Shown here: positions 12,754-22,766 of the stretch, in pieces | Position numbering within the stretch: the stretch's first letter is position 1 | How the letters are laid out: every line of letters begins with the position of its first letter | Source of the DNA: Prinsepia uniflora | Taxonomy: Eukaryota; Streptophyta; Magnoliopsida; Rosales; Rosaceae | Length of the DNA: 64,000 nucleotides | Direction: 5' to 3' | Assembly: GCA_032719365.1 (NCBI GenBank) | Contig: CM064866.1 | Location: 72,179,028-72,243,027, forward strand | The notes under the pieces: generated by a model | Told to the model about the DNA's origin: nothing | What the model saw: the letters and a program-made list of their open reading frames with translations, nothing else | Database searches by the model: none | Program-made: the position numbers and the translations under genes

Positions 12754-15255
12754 TGAAACGACCTATCCCGAATTTCGGAGTTAGGTTAGTGATTAATTTG
12801 AGGATTAGCGGGACTAATCGGGGATTAATCGAGAATCACGGATAGACAGTGTGAAATGACAATTTTGTCTCTTGGAATTGGTGAAAAGTTGACTTTTAAA
12901 CCGAGTGGCCAAATGGACTTTGACCGATGACTGTGATGTAGCTCGGGACGTTACGAGTCCGTAGACGGGTGGCACATCAAAATCGAACATTCAACGGGAA
13001 AGTTACGCGCCTAGAATGTTTTACGGCATTATTCACGTAAAGCGAGGAAAATCGACACCTGGCATGATTTGATTGGGGAAAGGTCTAGAAGGACCCACCA
13101 GATGAGTGACAAGTGTCACCCATCTGATTGGTCCATATCCCCCACACTGTAGGATATTATCCCCCTCACCGTCATCGATCATCCTCTCGAGTTTTCTCCC
13201 AAAACTGTGGAAAACTCTTGAAACCGTGAGCCCATCCCATATATCAACGCTCAAACCTCATCTTTTGTTGGTAATTTGTGAAGGGAAGTTGGAGAGGATG
13301 CTCAGACGACCGTAGTAGTGGCCACAGCGGAGCAACGACGACAAGGTAAGGGACAAACCCGTGAGCCCTGGTTTTAAGTTCAAAAATGGAGTTTATGATT
13401 TGGGCCAATAATGATCATTTCTATTAATTGGACGAGGTTCCTAGTGACTATACGAACTCGAGGAGGTCGGTTTCAAGGGTCGCGGTGGCCTGAGGCGGCC
13501 GGACACCGAAACAGTGAGTTTTGGTTCAAATTCGAAAACTGGTTTTTGATGGTTGTTGTACGGTTCTAACGATGGGGACTAATTCCTGGTGGTCTTAAGA
13601 GATGATTGGAATTGAAATCAAGGTCTATAGTGGCTGGAGTCCATGGCAGTTTGAGGTTACAATTCGTGGTTCCTGTTCCCGTTCAAATAGGTAATTTCTG
13701 GACTCGATTTCGTGGTTTTAAGGTCATAGATCGAGTAAGGGAAGTTAGACGAAGCTGTGGGGATCAACGGGACTGAAATCGGGTTAGAGTCGAGGGAGAT
13801 GGAGCTGAGTCGGGTCGCGGGTACTGTGTGACCCGATTCAAGAGTTCGGGCTAACCTGGACGGAGGTTGACGGTGACATGACGTCAGCGATGACGTCATC
13901 ATGTCAAGTCTGACAATGTCAGACTAACATGTAAGATAGGGGACCATTGACAGGCCGACACGTGGCACTGTCAGATCTGACAGCTATCAGGATTGTCAGT
14001 GCTGACATCAACGATGAGGTCAGCAGGTACTGTTCATGCGTTGACCGTGGATTGTCCACACGCGTGGGGACGTGTGGGCTCGAATTTCAAGGTGGGTCCA
14101 ATGTCAATTTAAGGATTTCGATGATCCGGATCCAATGGTGGTGGTTTCGGGTCGATCAGAGATCGTTAGGTTGGTCAAATCAAGTTTTTTCACCTCGAGA
14201 AACGTGTCTGGGACACATTAACTTTTCTGGGAGTTTTGGGGTTTTTACATATATACTTATATAGATGATTAGTGACCTTTGGGTGTGAATTGGACATGTT
14301 TGGAAGTCCCGGAGATGGCAGGTTAGCCTCGGGGAGGCTTATGGCACGCGTATCGAGGCGATAGTTAGGACGGTCTGTGAGTGGACTTTTTTTTTCTAAA
14401 TATGATGCATGCAAAACTGTTTTATATGTTTTATATATGTGATTTCTATGATTATGCTTGTGGTATTTGTGATTTACGTATTTGCACGTATTTCGAGGTT
14501 TATGATTTTATACTGTTTTGGTGTGTGCTGGTATTTTCAAGATGGCTTGATGAAATGATTTTGGATTTAGAAATATGGAATCGAGCATGAGTCCCATTTT
14601 TTGTTTATAAATGTGATTTCGGGTTCGGAGACCCTTTGGATTTGACAAATCGGATTTCTGGATTTTGATGATTTTCTAGAAATTCTCGGTATGGCCCCTT
14701 TGAGATGTTTTGAAATGGTTTTATAATATGTTTCCCATGTACCATCTTAGATGAGGAAATATGGATGGTTTTCTGACAGGACCCGTCCCAACTGGACTTT
14801 GATAACCATACTCGGTCCTGCTCCCGTCTGACAAGTCAACTGAAATCCTGAAATTACCCCTCAGCACCTGTCAGACAAGGGATAACTGTACTGATTCCTG
14901 CTCATTCCTCTACCTCTCGATCAGCCCCGATTCTCGTGCCACGGCCTGGCGGGTCATCAAAAACATAAAAGGTGTGCGTGGACAAACATAATATCGTTTA
15001 AAAATGCATTTCAAAAACGAATCAATGTCCTCTCCAGCTATAAAACCATGCATGCATAGAGTAAAACATATGAATCGCCGGCTTTCCAGCCAAATCACAT
15101 TAATATCATCAAATCCAGGCTCTCAAGTCAAACACGTGTGTAAAGCACCAAAACCAGTCGTCAAGACCAAAATCCGTACTCATTACCAATACGCAAAGAA
15201 ATCCAATCAACATCAAACCGCTCAAGTGCACAATCCATCACACAATCACATCCGC

Positions 15256-15595
15256 TGTAAGACCCGTGTCCTAGAGGGAATGGTGAACAATCCCACATTC
15301 CTGCGAGGGGGAATGGTCTGGGAGAGGATGGTGGTGTGCCTTAAAGGTGTAGGCACACACCTATCTAGCACTAGGCCTTTTGGGAGCTCAAGTGGCTTGT
15401 GGTGGGGGGGGGGGGGGGGAGGGGATTGGAACCCCAAAGTTAAGCGAGTTGAGGCTGGTGCAATTCCATGATGGGTGACCCCCAAGGAAGTTGCACCATA
15501 AGCTCCCGAAAACAAAATAGTAAGGGCGAGGCCCAAAGCGGACAATATGGTGCTAGATGAGTTGGGTCCTGACCAAGGAGGGTCGGGTCCTGACA
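15256..15595 (+). mobile_element. Cassandra TRIM solo LTR carrying 5S rRNA-like sequence
   Basis: 340 bp, starting TGTAAGACCCGTG and ending GGTCCTGACA, with a perfect TCCGC duplication (15251-15255 and 15596-15600). Cassandra is a terminal-repeat retrotransposon in miniature whose LTR carries a 5S RNA gene copy with its RNA polymerase III control boxes. The 5S-like block is at 15,430-15,505, followed by the typical GGCCCAAAGCGGACAATAT near 15,530. A run of 17 G at 15,402-15,418 is unusual and could be replication slippage or an assembly problem. No second LTR or internal region is present. Confidence 0.93.
15430..15505 (+). other. 5S rRNA-derived segment within Cassandra
   Basis: AAGTTAAGCGAGT at 15,437-15,449 corresponds to the 5S A-box region and ATGATGGGTGACCC at 15,469-15,482 to the C-box. 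GGAAGTTGCACC then matches the 5S 3' region. The 5' third of 5S is not recognisable and the intermediate element is degenerate, so this is not a functional 5S gene. Confidence 0.85.
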
Positions 15596-15639
15596 TCCGC
15601 ACTACGCGTAGGCCACAATCAATAACCCCGAGTATAAGA

Positions 15640-15855
15640 CGTCTAGAAAACACCTTGAACTTCGGATGCTTGGGAATATAAATATACCCCGAGCATCAGT
15701 CATCTGGGAACCACCCCGAGCTTCGACTGCCTGGGCCCCGAGCTCCAGCCGTCTGGGAACATCCCCTAGCTTCGGCTGTCTGGGAAGCAATCACAATCAT
15801 ATCCCCCAAGCTCCGGTCATCTGGGACAAACCCTAGCTTTGACCATCTGAGAACT
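15640..15855. repeat. Degenerate ~25-bp tandem repeat in the inverted LTR
   Basis: About seven imperfect units of the type CCCCGAGCTYCGRCTGYCTGGGAA, at about 15,640, 15,688, 15,714, 15,738, 15,766, 15,804 and 15,829. The array sits in the hypervariable LTR segment where other copies carry different arrays. Confidence 0.7.
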
Positions 15856-17620
15856 CACAATCACAATGAAAACCATCTTGGGATTACATCCCAAAAACAT
15901 GTCAATCAAATCCCAAGTCAAAATATCCTTTTGAACACTTTTTGACTCTGGGCCTAGCCCAAAACCATCATTTCACTTTTCTCGTAAAACGTGCCCAAAA
16001 GACTGATTAAGATAATCATTAAATCCATAAATAATCATATCAAATCATCATGCAATCATTGCATCTCAAATCATGCAATCAATCATGTAAAATATTTAAC
16101 TATGCATGCATAATAATTTATAAAACAAACGTCCACTCACACACCGTCCATATCGCTCACTTTCCGAGCTGCACGCTTTTCCGTAATTTCCAGCACTTTC
16201 CAGGAATCTCATGTCCTGTCCAAAATCATCATTAAAGGTCATTTATGGCTCACTTAATATCATATCAACTTCCCATAATTTTCTGGGAATTAAATACAAA
16301 TTTAAAATGGAACATAATCCTTCGAACCCTTGAAATAGTATCGAAACGGTGTTCAATCGACTGAAAACCAACTCTAAAATGTTTGTTACATCAATTACAT
16401 GAAATGTCATGTTGATCATACCTCGAGAATCCCACTCACGTGCCCCCACATGCCTACACAGTAAAATGCTACAATTATCTTTCTCACCCAATTTCTTGTA
16501 ATTGGGTTCTTCGACCTGCGACACGACCTGGTTAATTAGCCTTCAATTCAACCTTATTTCATTCGTTTCTTTCATTGGATCTCATCTAATTCATCTTAAT
16601 CAAAGTTCTGTATAATGTATTTCACAAGATTCAAACTTAAACCTATAAATCTTTAATCCCCTGCCGTCGAGTTCAAATTTTCAATTCCCCCAATTAGACC
16701 TCAATTGTTGATTCTAATTAACCAGGAAGTCACAGAAGAGTCCTATAAAACACATTTTCAAAATAAATTACATCCATTCTTACCTTGAATTAATCCAACC
16801 AAGCCTCAAATTTCAGAGACGTCGTAAGACCCGTTTTCAGTCAAATCTCCATCAATTCCCTTCCCATTTGATTTGGTTCGAGTCGTTTGGCTCCCAGAAG
16901 GCTTAATCTCAACTTAATTTCACTTCAATTGGTCCAACACTTGAAAATCGAGATTCAAGTGCCCAAAATCTGGTTTCGGGTTTTCTCTTCGGATTTGTGA
17001 GTTTTCTTTATGTTTTCTCTCCTCTTTCTTCTCATTTTTCACCCTAAAATTCACTTCTATTCTCTCTGTTGAAGCTTTCACGGCTGGGGTTGAATTGATC
17101 AATGGATATGTCTGTGTGTTGTTTGTTTTTTATCTTCATTTGTTTCAAACGGCAACCAATGCCACCCATCTTGTTTTCTAAGTGACAAATGTCACTCAAC
17201 AATTAAATGAGTCATCCTATAGCTTACTCATGATTTGGCTACAGCAAATGACCGTTTTACCTATGCGTTCATAATTACGAAAATGCCCCCCACCATTTTA
17301 GACCCGTAATTCCTTCATCCAAACTCCAATTTTATCATGCTGCTTGCCTACGGACTCAGTGTTTTGGGACCTACGCAACGGTCCTTACAGAGCGCCCAAA
17401 AAGTGTAGCGAACAAAAAGTCAATTTTTGCTCCCATAACCAAGGGTAAAATCGTCATTTTACATTAAAATTTTCAAATTTACATTTCTCGAATTTTTGGG
17501 GCGTCACATTTTCTCCAGATGTCTGTAATACTAGGGAAGTCACGGCACATTGCCTACGAGGGGTCATTGCACGGATTGACTGGACCGTATAGTGACTTAG
17601 AAGCGGGATTGCTATGATAT

Positions 17621-17753
17621 GACGTCTGGGACGTCAGACATCTAGGATGTCAGAGATTGACCCAGAGAGACCCCGGGCAGCGCGCATTGCTTAGACCGTG
17701 AGATATGACGTTTGGGACGTCGAGCGTCTGAGATGCTAGGCATCTGGGATGCC
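17621..17753. repeat. Hairpin array with constant loop and changing stems (3' LTR)
   Basis: Five 15-nt hairpins: 17,621-17,635 (GACGT-CTGGG-ACGTC), 17,637-17,651 (GACAT-CTAGG-ATGTC), 17,707-17,721 (GACGT-TTGGG-ACGTC), 17,723-17,737 (AGCGT-CTGAG-ATGCT, one G-T pair) and 17,739-17,753 (GGCAT-CTGGG-ATGCC). Loops are near-constant while stem words change with matching changes on the other arm. Confidence 0.88.
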
Positions 17754-18304
17754 GATGATTGATATTTGGTAAACATAATTTATTGGTTTTATGAAATGGT
17801 ATTTCCGTGTTTATGGATTTGGACAGTGGTACTTGGATTTGGATTTACGGATTTCGGTGTTTTACGGTTTTGGGCTGAGTTCCCACACTTGGTTGATTTT
17901 ATGGTTTTGGGCTAAGGCCCTAATGATTCGAGGAAATAAATGGCTTTGGTTTTCTGAACATATTTTATTATTTTAACTGGTTTTTGAGTGAAGGGCATAA
18001 ATCTTCTTTTAATGAAATGTGTTTTATTAAATTATTTATTTTGTCCATTCACAACTTTTATGGTTTTTAATGTCCTTTAGGTTGATAGCGATGCGGGCTG
18101 TAGCTGAAACTGAGACATCACACTCCTTCATTGATTCTGGCGCGCTCTGGAAGCCTGTTTGGGTTGTTGACCTGGGTTATCTCTTGTCTGGCCTTCGCGG
18201 TACATGGGGGTTAGACGAGTGTCTGGCCTTCATGTCACATGTGGGTTAGACGGGAGTATGGCACATTCCACGGAATCTCGAGGGGATTGAGATGGGTCGT
18301 GTCA

Positions 18305-18510
18305 GGCGTCGTACCATTCATTTTAAATTTTCTGCTGCTAATGTACGTATTTCTTAAGCTTGGAATTTTCCTTTAGCTTAGCTTTGCTTGTTTCTTTGCA
18401 CCTGGGCTCTTCTGATAGGTTTCTACCTTTGTGTTAGTTTCCCAAGCTATCCTTGGGCACTCTTTCTGAGTTTTGTCCCTTTAATTTATTGGCTTAAAGA
18501 AAAAAAAAAT
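18305..18510 (+). mobile_element. 3' end and poly(A) tail of the split LINE
   Basis: After the gypsy element the LINE resumes. HFKFSAANVRIS and AWNFPLA can be read near 18,318-18,380, typical of the C-terminus of plant L1 ORF2, followed by a 3' UTR and a tail AAAGAAAAAAAAAATA at 18,496-18,511. This places the gypsy insertion in the last codons of ORF2. Confidence 0.8.
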
Positions 18511-18825
18511 ATACTTTAACTTTTAATGACTTTATAATTCTCTATAAAAATATATATTGAAATACTCTCAAATTTTTACTAACTCTTTAAAAATTCTAAT
18601 TAAATACCTCTAAATTTTCTGAGAAATTGTAAATCTATGAAAGTCTCTATTGAATATCCCCCCTTAATATCTAACAAGATATTCACCAACTGGCACTACA
18701 ATTTAAAAATGTTGACCTTCACTAATATGTGTGAAGTTTTAAGTTTAACTCTTATAAATAGCAAACTTGATAAATACCTAATTACTGATCCATTGTGTGA
18801 GTTAACACAAATTCATTTCACCAAG

Positions 18826-18859
<34 letters not shown>
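18826..18859. repeat. (ATA)n microsatellite
   Basis: About eleven uninterrupted AAT/ATA triplets. Confidence 0.95.
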
Positions 18860-18861
<2 letters not shown>

Positions 18862-20762
18862 TTGTATAAAAAAATTTAAAATAAAGTAGCTGTATAAAAA
18901 ATTAGAAAGTAAATAATTGTAATACTTAAATTTTATGATTTTTTTAATTAAGAATTTTAATGCTGTTTTAGTTAAATAGTATTATATTATTCCTTATTGT
19001 GTGGTTGGAATATCGAATTTCATTTTTTTATCTCCAATTTGTGTAGGTCGTCTCTTTATGTTGTTTTTGAAACATTAAACCTTTTGTGCAATTAAAAAGA
19101 TCAAACCCCGTTGTAAAGAGTAAAATAGAATTAAAAAAAAGTTATTATTTTCTATTAAAAAATGTTGCTAGTATTTTTGAATTTAAAATTAATTTTAGTT
19201 ATGATTCTTGTGATTAATAGTAGACATTTATAAATTATATTTAAATATATAAAACAGTCATTTATTTACTTTTTCAATAATTTATATTAAAAATAAATAT
19301 AAAATTGTTATATCAGTTGTATTTTTTTAATATAAATAATTGATAAATTTAACCTAAAAACTATCTTTATAGAGGAAATTTAAAAATATCTCTTATTAAT
19401 AATAAAATTAAAATTAAATTAATATAAAATTTAAAAATACTCAGAACTATATATGTTCTGATTTCCATTATTACTTCCTCTTGCATACAAATTCACCATG
19501 TCAGCCACACGTGGCCGAGCAACACAGAGCCAAAGATAAAATACCTAGTACTAGTAATTATGACTCTATGAGTGGACTAAACCACGTTTAGGGTTTGATT
19601 AATCCAAGGAAAAAGTGAAACTGCACTTGAAATAAAGCATAAACATTATTAGTCCACGTACGCGACAAAGATTAATGCATTTTCTTCAGTCAGGCTGTGC
19701 TCTAATAAACTAATCCAATATTATTCAAACACCGCTCACAAGTCACAACCACATGCAGTTCATTAAACAAACAAATCACGATTTTGATGATCTGATATAC
19801 ACAGAATTTGCCCACCTAATTATGTTTATCGATCATTAACTAAATTAATACAAAGAGATTGGCGATCTTGTATTTTTCAGCACCTAATCACTTTCATTAA
19901 TTTACACTTGTCTTCTGGTCTAAATCTGTCGTGGCTTGCCTTATATATGCCAATATTCCACCAGTTCGTTCTAACCAGTCCCTCTATATAGCTAGTTTAT
20001 ACACGCAGGCAGATTCTGTATATATGCAGATGTTTCGTGTGAAGACCGCATTAATTAATACTTTGGATATAAAATGAGGGGTGGACATTTTTATTAGCAC
20101 TAATTATTATTATTATTAGCACTTCTTTCATTAGTTTTGATAACTTGATTTCCTATCCAAAAAAAAAGATCACTTAATTGATAATTAAAGCAACATGATG
20201 AGTTGTTTAGCACCCTAACTGCAGTTTTGAAACGTGGAAAAGATGGTGTTTGTCCTTGTTGAACAAGATTTTCAGAGGTTTTTTTTTTTAATTCAAAAAT
20301 TATTGAGGTGGATCGCCAACATCTTGCCACGTTAGAGTATAGCTAAATTAAGTGCAATATATTAATACTATATATCTTAATTCATTTGTTCATGGCTAGT
20401 TAGGTACGTAATCAAGTAAAAGTTTGGTGGTTCAATTTCAACTTAATTACTTCATCGGTACGAATTTTTTACCTGCTATGATATAACGCGGATTTGACTA
20501 AAATCTGTAAAAATGATGCGACGACTGAATTTGAATTTCATAATTTCTAGTAGAAATCAACTCATGCCTATCATTTTTTTTTTCAGCTGAAAAGTAATTA
20601 TATAAGGGGATACCCTAGCCTCGCAACAAAGTAATAATAAATTACTTGTATATAAGATGTATGAGAGATTAATGACGAATGCGAGACTAAGTACAACAAT
20701 TTGAGTGACCATCTGCGCCGCACTCAAGACTCACCACCGTACATGAACCGCAATCCGGCCGG

Positions 20763-20788
20763 TATATATATATATATATACATATATT
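20763..20788. repeat. (TA)n microsatellite
   Basis: TA repeats directly after CCGGCCGG, interrupted once by CA. Confidence 0.9.
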
Positions 20789-21245
20789 TGAACTACAACT
20801 ATATATAATGTCGATGGTTGATATCATGTTAATATGGAATCTAAACATATTAACTAATTAATACTTCATCGATCTTGAACTTACGAACTAAAATTTTTAT
20901 TGTTATTTAATATCGATGTACGACTCTATACGTGTACAAATACGGAGATATATATGGCCCATGAGGTTTGTTTTGTTACAAATGAAGCATATATTCTCGT
21001 ATAGCATAATGCCGATGAGTTTACGAGCAATATATCTCCAGCACACCAAATTTGAAAGGAAAAAGGAATAGGGTTTTCCATGATTAATTTGAATTGGTAG
21101 GGCATATATGTAGATTAGTAAATGAGAAATGCATGTCCAATTAATAAACCAACTGTGTTTGATGTCAAATGTATACAATAATACAAAGACTTTTGCATAT
21201 TAAAGAATTGAAAGCTGGGCTGCGTACGTGTTTGATGTTACAGAG

Positions 21246-21334
21246 CGAATGAAAGGTTTGATTTGAAGGGATATGCGGTGATGATCAGAGAACGAATGAA
21301 AGGTTCGATTTGAAGGGATATGCGGTGATGATCA
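21246..21334. repeat. 47-bp tandem duplication
   Basis: Two adjacent copies start CGAATGAAAGGT at 21,246 and 21,293 and differ at about one base over the shared 42 bp. The stretch is immediately followed by the CAACTT repeat. Confidence 0.9.
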
Positions 21335-21348
21335 TTTCACTTCAAACA

Positions 21349-21385
21349 TCAACTTCAACTTCAACTTCAACTTCAACTTCAACTT
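21349..21385. repeat. (CAACTT)n hexanucleotide repeat
   Basis: About six perfect CAACTT units. Confidence 0.92.
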
Positions 21386-21495
21386 GAATTGATGCTATTC
21401 ACTTTTCACTGCCCGTCTGTACGTGGTAATTAACAGCTAGCTGCACATCAACTGCAAAAGTAAATGATTAACTACTGCGTACGAGTAACTTTTCT

Positions 21496-21612
21496 TTTTA
21501 TTGACATGCATGCATGGCCCATGAGATAGATAGCCTTCTCGATTTTTCTGCTTCAAATCTTTCTTTCAGATCTTTGCAGATCACTACCTCAAGGTCCTCA
21601 ACCTTCAACTAC
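21496..21612 (+). repeat. Dispersed ~105-bp repeat, copy 1
   Basis: Starts TTTTCTTTTTATT, continues CATGCATGCATGGCCCATGA and ends CTTCAACTACTC. A second direct copy is at 38,399-38,511. Differences are small: an extra ATAG here, an extra GGTCCTCAA-type segment, and a few substitutions. It is not coding and of unknown origin. Confidence 0.88.
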
Positions 21613-22766
21613 TCCGCAACAGCACTCTCCTTCTCGGGGGATGGGTACAACGAAATTTATATTAATATAATATAATATTTTTTTAGATTTTTGAAAAACA
21701 ATTAATAAATAAATTTGATAATTATAAAATATATATATAGTAACTTGGGTTATGGGGATAAATTAGGTTTTTCACTCTACCCACACTCTTGAATAGAGGC
21801 ACCCCATGTCCATCAACACATCAGCAAATACTACCCTCTTCTCCTTCTCATTCGATTGCTCACTAAAACATCCGAAAGCCCGATATACGATAAACTCAGC
21901 GCCCTTAAATTGGAGGGGCAGGTGTACATCCAATAACACTTTTGCAACAAGCATCAGTTTCGGCACTTCAAGGACGAGGGTTATGGAGGGTAATGTATGG
22001 GGCGAATTAATGGGCGGAAACGGGCTCATTGTGTATGCCCTTAACTAATCGACATCATATCCCCCATGTAACTATTCGAAAATTGCATTACTGTATTTTT
22101 GAAAAGTGAAAATAAAAATTAACGTTTTTACCCTTATCTTTATTTAAAGGTTCGAAATCACCTTTTGTTCAAGACACTTTTTGTAAATTTTTTGATGATC
22201 GTTGCGTAAGTTTCGAGTCTGAGTTGTAGAGAAGTGGCACCCCGAAATCGGACTCGAAGTTATGGTTCTAAAACGGTTTTATGAGGTATGTCCAAGTGTA
22301 ATGGATTTTAAATGTGGGGTTGTTTGTGGCTTTCTATCGATTCAATACTAGTTTGCAGTTGAGGGCTTGAGAGGTGACAATTGTCATCTTGACGAATTGA
22401 GTGGTTGACGTGGAAGGTAATAGGTTGAACTTCTTGATCGTCGTAGGAGTAGTTTGTGCAGAAGAGAGAAAGTGTGGGTTTTCTTAGGAAGAAGATGGAG
22501 AGAATTGGGGATGAGAGAAACACTGTATTTGGTATTGAAATTGTCTCAGTTATCTCACTTACATCAGGATTATGATCTATATATACTTAGCCCATCCTAA
22601 TTATAGTGACTTAGAGGCTAAGCTATCGTTTATAACTAACCTACACGTGCTTAGCTAACTAAATGGTAACTGTCTAACAACTAAGACAGCTATGCAAGAT
22701 GGTGACATCTCAGTGGTGTTGATCACGTGAGATGAGGAGTACAAGTACGGCAGTGGACAGCACTAT

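Larger units (their letters stand above)
14774..17508 (-). mobile_element. Solo family-A LTR, inverted, inside the 3' LTR
   Basis: Plus-strand text starts TGACAGGACCCGTCCC and ends GGGGCGTCACA, 2,735 bp. A perfect TTTTC duplication flanks it (14769-14773 and 17509-17513). The intact site is visible in the 5' LTR near 9,190 (ggatggtctcctctag). It is reversed relative to its host and carries a Cassandra LTR at 15,256-15,595. Family motifs: TGTGCGTGGAC at 14,973-14,983, GTCCACTCACA at 16,131-16,141, GTGACAAATGTCAC at 17,182-17,195. Confidence 0.92.
4426..18304 (+). mobile_element. Complete family-A Ty3/gypsy element with nested insertions
   Basis: A full LTR element: 5' LTR, primer binding site, internal region of about 2.76 kb, polypurine tract, 3' LTR. 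Without nested insertions the LTRs are about 2,798 and 2,811 bp. Flanks are GGCTT (4421-4425) and GGCGT (18305-18309), a five-base target duplication with one mismatch, and the disrupted LINE continues on both sides. Long LTRs, a TGGTATCAGA-type primer site and an internal end reading NFEDK just before the purine tract fit the Tekay/Del chromovirus group. That assignment is inference, since no clean pol domain survives. Each LTR was later hit by an inverted solo LTR of the same family. Confidence 0.85.
12754..18304 (+). repeat. 3' LTR of the gypsy element (split 12754-14773 / 17509-18304)
   Basis: Starts TGAAACGACC and ends GGGTCGTGTCA. It matches the 5' LTR along its length apart from the nested insertions, including GTGACAAGTGTCAC at 13,106-13,119, TGTGAGTGGAC at 14,376-14,386 and GTCCATTCACA at 18,043-18,053. 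By eye the two LTRs differ often enough to suggest an old insertion. ORFs inside are chance. Confidence 0.85.
18511..22066. other. A+T-rich intergenic DNA, no gene recognised
   Basis: No ORF of convincing length or composition. A bZIP-type G-box CACGTGGC lies at 19,508-19,515 and several TATATA runs occur between 19,940 and 20,000, but no coding sequence follows. An 85-codon minus-strand ORF (21,772-22,029) has protein-like composition but matches nothing I recognise. Small repeats are listed separately. Confidence 0.6.

Noticed and set aside
15004..15471. 155-codon plus-strand ORF
   Set aside because: Runs across an LTR and the Cassandra junction and ends in the poly-G tract.
15430..15505. 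Possible functional 5S rRNA gene
   Set aside because: The 5' part of 5S is missing and the block lies inside a Cassandra LTR with its own TSD.
19508..20000. Promoter of a host gene (G-box and TATA-like runs)
   Set aside because: No coding sequence follows within several kilobases.
21772..22029. 85-codon minus-strand ORF with protein-like composition
   Set aside because: No recognised motif, no splice context, overlapped by an opposite-strand ORF of similar length.
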